From assembly GCA_030272585.1 (NCBI GenBank), contig BSYQ01000003.1, forward strand, positions 2,480,001-2,544,000: 64,000 nucleotides of DNA. Direction: 5' to 3'. The position numbers were made by a program, and so were the translations under genes. Under the pieces are notes generated by a model. It ran no database searches. It saw only the letters and a list, made by a program, of their open reading frames with translations, and was not told the DNA's origin. Source of the DNA: Bryopsis sp. KO-2023. Taxonomy: Eukaryota; Chlorophyta; Ulvophyceae; Bryopsidales; Bryopsidaceae. Shown here piece by piece: positions 13,799-25,803 of this stretch; the first letter of the stretch is position 1, and each line of letters starts with the position of its first letter.

Positions 13799-16700
13799 TT
13801 AACATGGTGGCTGGGGCTGACACTTCGTCATCATTTTCCCAGGGTTGATGGGGTCAGGGTACGGAGCCCAGTTGTCTACATACTGCTTCATCTCCGCTGG
13901 GGTGAGCAGAGCCTCGTCAAGCTGGGCTTTGATCTTATCCTGCATAGTAGAACACCAGCATGGCGTCATCAGCCAGGTGAATCATGAGTTTTTTCCACAT
14001 CATAAAACGAATGCGCGCCGACTTTTTCACACAGGAGAAAGGTTTTTAGCCGACCGACCATGAGTCCTTACCTCTTCCATGTTTGCCCCAATGAACACGA
14101 TCTCTTGTCGCCGGTCCCCAAACTCTCCTTCGAAATCGGATAAGACGACATCGCTGAGGCCCTTCTCTTCTGGCCAATCGGCATCCCCCACCGCAGCCCA
14201 CCAATCCCCTTCCTCACGAAGCTCGAAATGCTGGCCGGCGTGGGACCAGTAAAACGCCGTGGTGTGATTGTTAGACAACCACACAAACCCCTTCGATCTC
14301 AACACTTTCTTGATCGGCCTGTCACCTTCAGCAGGGGCTTGGCCCCCCAAAGCTGAATTGTGTGCAGCAGGCAGCCACTTCAGCACCAGCTCCCGAAGCC
14401 TACATCAGTGCCGAAACGAATCTTTACACCTCATTGCTAACCACAACACCAAAAACAGGAAAATGACCAGAGGTTGAGATTGGAGCGGAGGAGGATACCC
14501 ACCTCAGCGGATGAAAGGGTGTTCGATTTCGATAGACGAACGAACGGATGCCGAATCTCTTTTCGGCAGTCGTTTGCCTGCTTTCCCCGTGATCATGATC
14601 ATGATGGTGATGATCATGGGAATGGCCCTTTTCCCCGTGGTTGTGACCATGATCATGATCATGATCATGATGGTGATGATCATGGGCATGGCCCTTTTCC
14701 CCATGGTGGTGATCATGACCATGATGGTGATGATCATGGCCATGACCCTTTCCCCCATGGTGGTGATCACCATGATGGTGATGATCATGGGTATGGTCCT
14801 TCTCCCCATGTTTGTGATCATCATGATGGTGATGATCATGGGAATGACCGTGATGCTCATGGGAATGGCTGTGATCATGGTGTGCATGATCGTCTTTTTT
14901 CGACGCGGCCTCCTTTGCTGCTTTCTCTCTTCCCTCCTGTTCCTTGACTGCGACGACGGCACTGCGATGCTGTGCCTCCACATTCAACTTGGAGATGATC
15001 CCAGGCTGCGCCATGACTTCCAACGGAATCTGAACAGTCGAACGATGTTGGAAGAACTGTAAACTGAAAGCAAAAACTGCAAAACTGAAAGCATTATGGG
15101 AATGTTGCGCCGGCACACTTAATGAATGGCCATTTACAGCATGCATATGATCAGGTCCTATTTTTCCAACAAACGATGGGATCGTGTCGACCTAAATCCT
15201 AGTCAGTTGTTTTGAAATCTCAGCCTTGATAAATCTGCAGTTTAGAGAAATTCGACGTGGAGGCCAAAAACCCAATCACATCGACATGCCATAGATCATT
15301 TCTGCCGTTCCACATTTCGAAACAAAAGCTTCCCAACTCACCTTGCCATGCGAGCAAGTCAGCACTCTCGCCAGAGGATTCATGGATGCAACGATCGGTG
15401 GGAGGCTCGCCACCCTGCGAGGATCCACCATGTCTGTCTTGTTCAGCAGCACCACATCAGCACATTCGATCTGCTCCACCAGCAAATCCACCACAGGCCG
15501 CATGGTGCCACCCTCTCCGAGATCAGGCCTCATCATGAGGGGCGCCCGAGAAGAGAAATCCTGAATGAACGTCGCGGAGTCCACGACGGTGATCAAATTC
15601 GAAAGGTGCATCTTGTCCAGCACAGGATGCCCCATGGCTGAGGCTTCCACGAAAGAATCGCGTATATTCTGCGGCTCCGCCACACCGGAGTTTTCCAGAA
15701 CAATCCTATCATGAGGAAGCACATCCATTTGTTGACCTTGCACCGAGCGATATTTACCATGCTGGCTGGAAAAAGCGAGGAGCAGTACATTAGGTACCCC
15801 ATCCTATCCATGGTGTGTCAAAGTTTGAGGTGCACCCTCGCACATCCTCACCGATCGAAGGGCTCGCCCCTTTTTTCCCCCATTTCTAAAATTTGAGCAA
15901 AGGCGGGGAACAGTTCATCGGCAGCAGAGCAACCTGGGCATCACATCTACATGTTCATGCAAAAATGCATCCGATGCATGCCACATCAATGCAAGGATCT
16001 CAAAAAACTGTGCTTCTGTGATTGCCCAGTGAACAAAGCGAGTCGATCGGACTCACATGCACAGCCGTTTTGCAACTCCACCATGTCAGCCACTGCTGAG
16101 GGTGCTCCCCCATTCTCATCTTGGCGGCCGCCTCCTCTTGTTTGGGCGTTTCGGACCAATTTGGCATCGATGTTCACACCCGAAACGTCATTCACTACGC
16201 ACGCGATTTTGATCTTGGAATTCTCTAGGATGTGCTTCAAAAGCGTCGTCTTGCCTGCGTTCACCCACCACGTTTTCAACGCTCAGCTGGATGAGGTCAG
16301 ACGGGGGAAGGTGGAAAGTGAGGAAAGGGGATTCTGTAGCGGAACCAACCACCAAAACACGAAACCTCCTACAGCAAGGATTGTGTGTGTCCAGGGTCGT
16401 CACGACATAGCCCGTGAAGCCGTCACAACACTGTGCAACAACGGTTTGAAGACTTTCCACACACATTCCTCACTCGAAACCAAAACGGTCGCGCATTCAC
16501 AGTGCATCTAGCTGCTGTAGAAAAAATTGTTCCTCTTTCGATACAGCTGAAGGGTTCCTAGAGACGTCTCGTACGTTTGCGGCAGAGCCACAAACGAACG
16601 CGATTGAACGAAAGGTGTCCATGGACGAAAAAAAAACAACACATGTACAACGAGGCGACGCAGCACTACTTCCGATTCCTACCCCCGCACGATGCCAGAG

Positions 16701-16802
16701 GATTTACGAACCCGCGCCCAGGAAACCGCTCAGCATCGTAACAGGGACAAGCCCGTTCGAGACGTCGCCGCCCATCGTCGCGTCTCCCTGTCTGTCGCTC
16801 AT
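13799..16802 (-). CDS. CobW/COG0523-type G3E GTPase with histidine-rich loop (metal chaperone)
   Basis: GTP-driven metal insertion protein of the CobW family, probably acting on zinc or cobalt in the cytosol or an organelle. Seven exons on the minus strand: 16802-16712, 16254-16057, 15933-15852, 15705-15342, 15029-14503, 14399-14072 and 13939-13799. They sum to 1731 nt, a 576-residue protein. The Walker A motif (GFLGAGKTT) is split after its last Gly by intron 1, and the metal-binding GCACCS motif by intron 2. The switch region VLENSGVAEP and the NKTD guanine motif lie in 15705-15342. Exon 14503-15029 encodes about 100 residues that are roughly half histidine, placed between the GTPase and the CobW C-terminal domain (which restarts at FGIRSFVYRNR). 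The CPELVP-type motif seen before the P-loop in ZNG1 proteins is absent, so this is another CobW subfamily. The true metal is inference. Confidence 0.92.
14590..14885. repeat. Degenerate GATCATGATGGTGATGATCATGG tandem array inside the CobW exon
   Basis: Imperfect repeats of about 18-24 bases built from GATCAT/GATGGT units. On the minus strand they encode the His/Asp/Gly-rich metal-binding stretch of the CobW protein, with repeated HDHHHHG and GEKGH units. Because the unit length is a multiple of three, the array can grow or shrink without breaking the reading frame, so His number probably varies between alleles. The repeat is open in several frames on both strands, which produces long but meaningless antisense ORFs. 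Confidence 0.85.
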
Positions 16803-17526
16803 CCTCTCTTTTTCGAAACTAGTGCAGCCAAAGCCTTGTCCGCCGCGCTCCAGAAACTCGTGGATCGGGTACTTGTATGAAAGTCGTGGTATTGTATGGT
16901 CTCATAGGTGGAACGGCAGGTGAATCGTTTCGTACACCCCCAATCGATGCATGATCTCAGAAAAAGATGACGATTTGGATTGCGCTGAATCTGCAGAGAG
17001 GATTCTCCCCGATTTCTTCGAAGCGCCTGTTTTTTTTTGGGGTTTTTTTTTTCTCAAGCCACCAACCGTATACTAGTATCTCATTTGGGGTCTCATTTCA
17101 TGCATTTTATACCTTTAGATCGGCTTTTTCTTCTCCCCTTCACGATAAAATCAAAATTTGATTTGATTTGATTCAAAATGGCATCAAATGCTGATTGTTC
17201 ATTGAGTACTTGCTTGATCTGATCTAATCTTCCCAAAATATATGTTGGGAGGATGAACAATTACAAAAGATGTTTGGAAGGTGGTGTCTTGTGCAGTGGG
17301 GGTTGTGGAATGTCAAACCATCCCATGTTCATCCTAGGGGTACAGACCGATCAAGCAGACCCCGGCAAAGGTTCAGTTGGAAGAATTCTGTCCATAGTAA
17401 TTCTCGTTTCCTTTTCCCATTATACAGCGAAAAGTACAAAGTACTAAAGTATGAAAAGACCAAAAGAAAAACAAAAAACCTTAGCAATTTCATCCAAACA
17501 AAACCCCTCTTAACTAAAAAATGACT

Positions 17527-17958
17527 TCAGTAAACCCATGGGATGAACCGATATCGAACCTTCCCACAATACTTATCCCAATCCTTTCCATACTTCAGCC
17601 GGCAAGAAAGCCCATCCCTGAGATCTCTATGAATCAACAGAATAGCAAAATATACCGCATGGAAATAGGGCACCAGCGAAACGAACCCCGTGGTCAGACA
17701 CCAGGCCAGAGACATCAGCCAGTCCCCGGTGTAGTTTATGTGCCTGGCCATTCCCCACCAGCCAGAGATGATCAACTCTCTTCCCCTTTCCGTCTTCATG
17801 GTTTTCAAGTGGCTGACTGACGGGTGACGTGGGTCCCTCCTGAATTGGTCTTTCTGGGAATTTGCCCCTCGAAAAATTGCATAGCCGACGATGTTTAACA
17901 AGGACACCAGGGTTGCATGAATAGGATCCAAATCCTACAAAAACCAAACGTGCGTGTG

Positions 17959-17997
<39 letters not shown>

Positions 17998-19699
17998 CCA
18001 CCTCTGAACATCAGCTGATAGTTGAATCTTTTATTTAAAAAAATAAAAAGAATATATCTGGTATGTCTGATATGCTTGGAAAATAGGGGGGGTAAAAATG
18101 TAAAAATATATATAAAAATTAACAATCTGATCGACTGAAGTAATGGAAGGGATTTCAAACCCGAGGAATTACTGTCATCCATACAACGCTGTGGATTACT
18201 AATGTAAAATTTGGAATCGCCTGTGGGACCTCAATGAAAACAACCCGATTCAGTTCTGATAAATATCTTTACAAGCAAGCCAAATTGTTGCTCTAGTTTC
18301 CCAGGTTATCTTGTTTCACATAATTTTTGTTGGTTTTCGAATTACGTTTTCTACGAACCGCCATTTTCTTATTTATTTTGAAAAAAATAACAGATTCTAT
18401 ATAAGAAATCAATTTTTATCACTTAACACACCAGAGTCCAAAAACTCAGTCGCATGTACCCACCACAGGTTGATCCACGAGAAACTTCGCTTGGATTGCA
18501 TATATGAAAGGCACCCAGGTCAAATCCCCAAAGGCCAGCATGAACCCGAATCCATCGGTGGTAATATCCATCGTGGTCAGGATGGATTTCTCATGCCAAA
18601 GAGCATCCGCAACATAAACCAGATGAAACACATTCACCAAAACCATCGAATTAGTCACCCTTCCCAGATCCAGCCACTGCTGGTGCGCCATCCCCAGATT
18701 AAGAACCACCCAGCCGATCAAACCAGGGTAGAGCTCGCAAAATTCCTTCAAATCGAATCGCCCGATTCTGGGATTGAGCTCGCGGCCGATGAAGAAATTG
18801 TACAGGTTGCTGGGGGTTTGACCTCCGTCGGCCAGGAGCGCTTTTTTTCGGAACGAAGTGGCGAACAGGTAAAAAGAGAGGGCAAAGCTGAGCAGCATGG
18901 ACGCGGTGAGGATTTGCAACCAATGGAGGTAGAGCCATCCCAACTTGAGATAAGGTGTTGCGAAAGCTCCCCCCAAACAGAGGGTGTAAATCGTAGCAAG
19001 GATTGTGAATCCTGAAGGCCGAACAACCACCCAGACATATGTGCATCTCATTGGCAAGAATTTACTGAGGGGAAAAAAGAATTAGAAAAAAGAAAAACCC
19101 ACTCCATCCATGCTGGGCATATATCCAAAGAGCAAACAAGAATTTCTCACGGAACAATATTAAACAAATCTATTGATAAATCTGAAAAAGAGACAAAAAG
19201 GCAATGGCACTGGAAGCATTTATTCATTCCCCACCAGCATTGCAGGATTCTATCTGAAATCAGGTCGAACCAAGGGACGGGCAGATTCCGTTTTTTGAAA
19301 TATTATTCTTTTTTTTTATATTTTTCTAATGTAGGATTGTTTTCCTGTTGCAACAGTTGCATATTCCATTTCCCAGAATTTCAAACAGCTGATCCAGGGC
19401 ACATCCTCACCATTCAGCTTATATTTCAGCTGAGATTTATCCGACAAAACCACGCCCACAGCATGCTGTCCTGGTAACGCCAAGTGCAGCAAAGCCACCG
19501 CAGCAAACCACCCCAGCACCACGGCCAGCGATTGGAAGCTGAACAGCTCCCCGGAGCGCAGGGCTTCGCTGAGCAAGGGAAGGACAGCGCTCAGGTGTTT
19601 CTGTCCAGACGCAACACCCAACAAATAACAAACCACAGGCAAACCGAATATGATGCCCACCGGACCGATCGTCGGTCCCAAGAACTCGTATTCATGCAT
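17527..19699 (-). CDS. ERG24: Delta(14)-sterol reductase (ERG24/FACKEL/TM7SF2 family)
   Basis: Integral ER membrane enzyme that reduces the C14-C15 double bond in sterol synthesis with NADPH. Three exons, 19699-19411, 19011-18464 and 17934-17527, sum to 1245 nt (414 residues), a normal length for the free enzyme; the Tudor domain of animal lamin-B receptor is absent. Seen in sequence: several hydrophobic membrane segments, the signature block FFIGRELNPRIGRFDLKEFC, then DALWHEKSILTTMDIT.DGFGFMLAFGDL.WVPF, the GANSQK and SGWWGMARHINYTGD motifs, and the C-terminal KYGKDWDKYC. Introns use GTGAGG and GTGGGT donors. The ATG at 19699 fits family N-termini, although the frame stays open upstream. The gene is divergent from the sirtuin, with 314 bp between start codons. 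It implies the organism makes its own sterols. Confidence 0.95.
17960..17990. repeat. (TA)n microsatellite
   Basis: A pure TA run in the last intron of the sterol reductase. Confidence 0.9.
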
Positions 19700-20013
19700 C
19701 CCGGAGGGCGTTTCAGGTTTCAGTGGCGGTGTCAGGAAACCCGAGCGTGGATGCAGCAGTCGAACATGGATCGATTTGAGACGCCTGACTGCACGCGAAA
19801 TTGGCGTTGGTGTCGGGGAAAAGATTGGCGTTGATTATCGGGCGATCTGGTGACTGTGGTGTTGGTCAGAGTCAGAACCAACCTCGTCGCTTTCGAGTTC
19901 ACGTGCGGTGCCAAAAAAGTATTTTGAAAGCCGAGGGGTGTGTGTGTGTGTGTGTTTTTCCTGTGAAAGCGTTCGATTTTCTCGGGAGCCGCCTTTTTTT
20001 TTTTTCGACCCTC
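19700..20013. promoter_or_regulatory. Shared divergent promoter region (sterol reductase / sirtuin)
   Basis: 314 bp separate the two start codons, which face away from each other, so the 5' ends and promoters of both genes must lie here unless upstream exons exist. The region contains a (GT)n run near 19937-19955 and a poly-T tract near 19993-20005. No TATA box or named factor site is evident. Confidence 0.4.
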
Positions 20014-23000
20014 ATGTCATTGGGGTACGCATCGAGACTTTCCTGGAAAGAAGATTATGGCGGTCAATTGGGCACGCGGGAGCTCCACGACAAAGGGGAC
20101 GTCGTGGAGAAGAAAGTGGAGCGACTGGCTGAGTGGGTGCGTCAACGAGAAACCTGCTTTGTGTTGCTGTATGTTCGAATCTGGACGTGGATCGATCTGA
20201 TGTTTGATTGTGCTGGGTGGTTGAGAATGAATTTCTTTCTGGGGTTTGATGCCAGTTCTCGTCAGCATCCGGAATAATAGTGTTCACTGGGGCCGGGATA
20301 TCGACGTCATGTGGAATTCCAGACTTCAGGTATTGTTGGGCTGGGGGGCGGGAAAAAAATAAAATAAAAATTGAGGTGGCATCCATTTTCCCTTGTTGCT
20401 TCAACTCATATGAGAATCAAACCTTTTGAGCACAGTGCAATCGATAGAAGACATGCATCAGTTCATTGTTCATGTGAAAAAGCCCCCCCCCCCCTTCTGT
20501 CCATTCTTTCCAAGAACAGAAGGATTAGACGAGCAATGCTGAGACAAATTGCGAAAGATCGGGTCGACTGAGCAAATTTCTGGGAATTGTGTGGGGATTT
20601 TGTTCGACGTTCAGAGGGCCCAAAGGAGTATGGACGTTGCAGAAGCAAGGGAAACCTCCACCAGAGCTGAAAATGAGTTTCGAAATGTCAAAGCCGAGTT
20701 ACACTCACCAGGTATTGTTTTTCAAATAATGATCGGCGCGCATTCCCAATGCACGTTTATGCTTAATGTGAACCCACCCAATCCATCGTCAATTTTTTTC
20801 ATTTTTTCTATGAACCTTAGGAGACTTTGTGAGAATTCCTATTTTTTGGTACATGTGGTATGTGTAAGAAATGCAAAAAATGTATATTGATTTTTCTGTG
20901 TGTGGATGTGTGCAGGCCATTGCTACGCTTGTATCTAGGGGAAAAATATCGTACGTTGTGAGTCAAAACGTGGATGGGCTGCATCTGAGAACGGGAATCC
21001 CCAGGGATAAAATCGCGGAGCTGCATGGAAACTGTTTTGCTGAGCGGTGCAGTAAATGTAAGAAGGAATATATAAGAGACTTCGAGATGAAGACGGTGGG
21101 GATACATCCATGTTCAAAAAAAAAAAAAAAGGGAAAAAAAAGCAAGAGGGTGGGAGGTTTTTTTTTTTTAAAGAAGAAGAAGATGACTATTTCAAGCACC
21201 TTCGATACAGTTTTCCGATGGAAATGGTGTGGATTGATTCTGTTGTGCAGTCTCGTTTGGTTGAAAAGTGTCAATTTTTTTGTATTTCAGTTTTTCCACA
21301 AATTCATTGTTGACTTGTTTCCGATGGCTGAAATGATGTGGGCCAGTTTGCATTTTTACCTTGATTTACTTTTTGCTTTTTGTATCATTTACATACATAT
21401 ATCTATATCACCATTTTTTTTCTACCTTTTTTTTCGGGGGGTTCCTTTCTTGGGTCAAACACTATCCCAAAAAACATACACAAACAATATCAAACTTTCT
21501 AGAATGTTCGGAAAGAGGTTTTTCCATAATGTTTTCCAAATACATTTTAATAATGCATTTTCTCATGGTCAGTTGCTTCCATGTGAACTGATCGTGTAAC
21601 TGCATTCTGCAGGTGGGTTTCAAGCCCACCGGACGAAAGTGTAGCGCGCCCCAGTGCTCAGGCGGCCTGAGAGATCACATTCTTGATTGGGACGATGCTC
21701 TCCCAGAAGCAGAGCTTCAAAAGTCGGAAGAACATGCCCAAAAAGCGGTAAATTTCATAATACTTCACGGCAATCTGGGTTCAGTGTGGCTTTCCAGGTT
21801 TCAGGCTTGCATTGGTATGGTGTTGGAGGTTTGGAGGGGGGGGTGGAATGTAATTCTGTGGTAGGTTTTGATATCAGATAAGGTCAGAATGATAACACCT
21901 TTCTGGGTTTTTGTTGTGACGGGCACCAGGGTTTTTTTGGCGATTTGTTTTGATGTTTTTGTTTGTCTTTCTGAATTGCTGTCAGGATCTTGCTGTCTGT
22001 CTGGGGACGAGTTTACAGATCATCCCTGCCTGCGATATCCCCCTTGAGACAGTGAATGAAGGTATGCGGGCATTGATCATCAATTCAACCAACACACTGA
22101 GCTGCAGCGCTTCCTTTCCTCCTCCTTTTTGCAAAGCAAGCCAGAAAATTTCTGTATTGGTTTGTCCACGATTTTGGGTTGATTTTTGACATGAGTTTCT
22201 CGGATTTTGGGGGGTTTGAAGGTGGTAGGCTTGCGATCGTGAACCTCCAGAAAACTCCTAAGGATGGTGATGCAGATTTGGTCATACATTCCAGAGTTGA
22301 TGAGGTAAGGATCACTCAGTATGGTCAATGACGGTTTGCCCACCTGGAGTGTTTCATGTGGGCTCTTGTTCGGAAAAAACATGACTTCACGGTGGAATTT
22401 TTTGGGCAGGTCATGCGATCCTTGATGGGCAGATTGAAAATCAAGGTACGCTTCGCACCCATATAATCTTGTGGGGTTCATTCAAATATTCTGTGTAAGC
22501 GGAGCCTGCTGGTCTCGACACCTCCATCTGTTTTTGTTTCCTTGTTTTGAAATGAGCATATCCATGGGTCTATCTCCAAATCAAACGTGCCTTTTTTGTA
22601 TTTCAACATCACCAGGTGCCGAATTTCCTTCGGAGGGATTGGTTTGTTTTTTTGCACCGGCAAAGCTTGCCCAAGGAAACATCGGCTCGCAGGCAGACGT
22701 GTACCTTTGAGTTCGAGGTGGTCAGCCCGCATGGAGTTCATCATTGCACGATGCCGATGCTAGAAAGCGTAACAATCGAATTCCCCGATGAACCAGGGGT
22801 CGAACCCCATTTTATGTCTGAGCCTCCATTTCGATGGAAATGTGTGGGCAAGATGGAGAAGATGAATTTGAGGGTGGTTTTGGGGTTTGGCGAAGGGGCG
22901 GATGAGGATAAGCGGTCGGGGGTGGTGTATTATGTAATAGATCCGTTGGAGCGAGCAGATTATTTGGAACGGAAAGAGTTTGCAAACGTGGTGAGAAATC

Positions 23001-23394
23001 GAACAAAAAAAAAGTCTCCCAGCCCTCCTTTACTTCTTGTTTCCTTTCCACCGCTGGTTAAATACGATGCATTCTTTTCCTTTTATTTTTTGGAATTTTT
23101 GCTTGGTGCTGGTTGTCAATTTTGGGAACAGGTTTTGAGTGTTTTTCTCCTCAGTGGGGGAGTTTACATGTTACGTCGCATCATCCAAAGGAATTTTTGC
23201 AGGAAGAGCCATGCATGAAAACTGAGGGGGGGTTTGTTTCTGGTTTGTGCTGCGATCAGGAAAAAAGTCGAGGGGTTATGGTAATCAAAGAGGAAACTCA
23301 CTCTTTTATTACTCAGGAGGTTCGCTACGAATTGGATGAAGGTCAAGAATCGCCAGATTTATCCCCTCAAAAACGGAAGAAGAGGAAACTGTGA
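20014..23394 (+). CDS. SIRT6: SIRT6/SRT1-class NAD-dependent protein deacylase
   Basis: Class IV sirtuin, a nuclear NAD-dependent deacetylase acting on histone H3 in known relatives. Ten exons: 20014-20136, 20256-20329, 20615-20711, 20916-21095, 21613-21747, 21986-22061, 22222-22304, 22410-22445, 22616-22990 and 23155-23394, totalling 1419 nt (472 residues). All phases close. The NAD-binding GAGIST and GIPDFRGPKGVWT motifs, QNVDGLH, the catalytic His in ELHGN, and two Cys pairs of the zinc ribbon (RCSKC and CSAPQC) are present, so it should be active. The 125-codon exon 22616-22990 adds a beta-rich C-terminal domain, and the protein ends in a basic KRKKRKL nuclear signal. Total length and this C-terminal domain are closer to plant SRT1 than to the shorter animal SIRT6. 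The ATG at 20014 (MSLGYASRLS) matches family N-termini; an in-frame upstream extension is ignored. The tail is convergent with the LRR gene, 259 bp away. Confidence 0.95.
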
Positions 23395-23653
23395 TCAATT
23401 GACAAGGGAGCATCAACTCAAGACTCGGGGCCAAGTTAAAACAGAAACAAAAATGAAGCATGTGTAAAAAAAAACTGGAAATATCGAACAGATTACAAAT
23501 CACTTTCTGGTGGTCATCGAAGCATACCATTTCACTAATGCTGCTTGATATGAAGTATCAAATATTCACAAAACCATATCCTATATGTTTGCCAGTCCCC
23601 CCCCCCCCCTGTCCCCCCCCCCCCCCCTTGGAATTATCAGATGGGCGGATCAC

Positions 23654-24757
23654 TCACGCATGTAATGTTAAATCTCGAAACGGGTGTTCGTCTTGGATGC
23701 ATTGTGCCTTCGGCGAACTGACACGTGTCCTTCTCACATCCAGCAGCGTCAGACTCGTGTTCCCGATCAAAACATCCAACCCGTTATCACCCACGCGGGT
23801 TCCCTGCAAATTCAGCTGAGCCAAATTCGGGATCCCCGCCAAATGCATGCACCCGGGGTCTCGCACCGGGGTGGATTCCATGTTCAATACCGATAAATTA
23901 GTCATCCTTGTCATATATTCACAAACCTCGTTGCCCAGTTTGGTGAGGCCGACATCCAGCTTTGTCAGTCGGGTCAATTGCTGCAGTCCTCGGCAGCCAA
24001 AGTCCCCCACACTTGTGCCGTACAGATCAAGTTCTTGCAGATTGCTCAGCTTGGTGAGGAAATGGCACCCAGTGGCACCCACCCTGGTACACCTCAATCT
24101 CAACTTCCTCAGCTTGGGAAGATTACCCAAAATTTCGCATCCCGTGTCGCTCACGGATCTCCCATGTGTGTTCTGATTCACTGTCGACATGCCCACATCC
24201 AGCTCCGTCAGATTAGTCAGTCTTTCCAAATGCCCACAGCCGACGTCCCCGACGTGGGTGCCGTGCAGGTGCAGAGCATTCAATCCGACCAGGCACTCCA
24301 GAAATCGACAGCCATCGTTCCCGACAGAGGTCCGGCTGACATCCAGCTTGGTCAAGCTCGCCAGGTCGGTCAGGGACTGGCACCCGTCGTTGCTGATGGA
24401 CGTGCCCCCGAGATTCAGGCTCGTCAGGTTCGACAGCCGACCGAGGTGCTGACAGCCAGCGTTTCCGACTGTCGTGTCGCACAAATTCAAATCCACGACG
24501 TGTGTCCAATTCTCGAGATGCATGCAATGATCGTCTGCAAAGTACCACCCGTCGATTGACAGGACCTCCACTTTGCAAAATCTTCGGTACGATCGACTGA
24601 CGAACTCGGGAGGGACTGCCAGCTTTCGCATCCGTGCGGAAATAGCCCGACACCAGTGCCTGTTCAGCAACCGCATGGTCCTCGTCGGAGCAAACTTGTT
24701 CTGTATGATTTCCTCCAGCAGCTCCCCCCATCCCGCAACCTCCAGCTCATCGCTCAT
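23654..24757 (-). CDS. Intronless leucine-rich-repeat protein
   Basis: One uninterrupted 367-codon frame. After an N-terminal helical stretch of about 60 residues, there are roughly ten LRRs of about 24 residues with the pattern L..L..L.L..T.V.D.GC..L, from near residue 85 to the end. This AMN1/F-box-like repeat type is common in protist multigene families and normally binds other proteins. The first 60 residues (helix, then LLNRHWCRAISARMRKL) might be a degenerate F-box, which is inference. There is no signal peptide or transmembrane segment. Lack of introns contrasts with its neighbours. It is also GC-richer than flanking DNA, as expected for a single coding exon. The function is unknown. 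Confidence 0.85.
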   Translation of the reverse strand: MSDELEVAGWGELLEEIIQNKFAPTRTMRLLNRHWCRAISARMRKLAVPPEFVSRSYRRFCKVEVLSIDGWYFADDHCMHLENWTHVVDLNLCDTTVGNAGCQHLGRLSNLTSLNLGGTSISNDGCQSLTDLASLTKLDVSRTSVGNDGCRFLECLVGLNALHLHGTHVGDVGCGHLERLTNLTELDVGMSTVNQNTHGRSVSDTGCEILGNLPKLRKLRLRCTRVGATGCHFLTKLSNLQELDLYGTSVGDFGCRGLQQLTRLTKLDVGLTKLGNEVCEYMTRMTNLSVLNMESTPVRDPGCMHLAGIPNLAQLNLQGTRVGDNGLDVLIGNTSLTLLDVRRTRVSSPKAQCIQDEHPFRDLTLHA

Positions 24758-25803
24758 TTGAGCGACGTCCTCTCAAACGGAAAAAAACAAAGAAATCTCG
24801 AAACTCCCGGAGTCGACCTCACGCCGCCAGGAAAAAGCGTCTCCCTCACTCCGATCGCTCAAAAGGACCCAGCCTGCTCTCTAACTTTCGACTTGCTTCT
24901 CCATCTCCCACCCGTGGTCTGCACGCCGACCAGCGCGATCGTCGTCGCTGCCCCTTGTGTGAGATACCCTTCAATGGTCAAGCGTGGAACCCCGACATCC
25001 GGGACAGCATGTATCTTCCGTGCCTGTACAAAAAAAACCGACAGCTAGGACCACCTCCCAGGAATAGACGACATCAGGAGGCGAGAACGTCCCAATATAA
25101 AGAGTGGCGGGGGGCACCATTCATATCGGCGACAGGCATCGGAGATATGTGAGTAAGAAAAATGATTCGAGGTCAAGTTGATGCAGATATGCGTGACTGA
25201 TGCTCTGAAACAGGCCCGTTTTGTACAGTCCATCCGCGGCGGCGTCGGTGACGCCGCCTACGACAACCAGAAAAAAGCACCCAGTCTGTTCTGGGACTCT
25301 TGAGTCACCAATGCAGCGACTCTGTCAGCGCAAATGAACAGGGAGGGAAGCTACGGAATGCACAGACTAACTCCACGATCCGAGAGGTGGCGTATGGGTT
25401 TCGGGACCATGTGGTTTCGCTGTTGGTAGTAGCTGTCTGACATGGCGTGTGATTGGACACGTGAATGGGGGGAAAGAGTGGGGGCATTTCCAGGCGAGTG
25501 TTTGAGGTGGCATTTGGGGGGTTGATATACGACAGCACGCAGTAGTCTTGGGACAGCATGGGGATGATGAAGCGCAGCCAGGTGTGAGAAGGACGGCAGG
25601 AAGAGATGAACACGACCACAATGTGTGGTGCTCCATATAAAGGTCATCAATTTGTATTGTGTTTACCAGCAAAGGACGTTCTTGGAATATATTCCGATCG
25701 GGCCCGAGCAGTTACAGTTCCACTGCGAGTCAATGCGCACCACAAACTCCTGGATTTGAAGCGGATGTCAAAGCATGATGAGTTTTGGGGGTACTGTATG
25801 ATA
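24758..25803. other. Intergenic, no supported gene
   Basis: About 1 kb between the LRR gene start and the first transposon-derived element. Several short overlapping frames exist near 24955-25150 and 25305-25670 on both strands, but none shows a domain, consistent splice sites or a good start context. The LRR promoter presumably lies in the first few hundred bases. Confidence 0.4.

Noticed and set aside
14474-15062. Long plus-strand frames rich in Asp/His or Met/Ile over the CobW repeat
   Set aside because: They are antisense translations of the His-coding tandem repeat, open only because the repeat lacks stops in several frames.
16692-16880. Plus-strand 62-codon frame with a Rab-like FFETSA string
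   Set aside because: It is antisense to the real first exon of the CobW gene, whose GFLGAG motif and phase fit the next exon exactly.
25305-25672. Three overlapping minus-strand frames of about 100 codons
   Set aside because: No domain, no consistent start and no splice signals; frames overlap each other.
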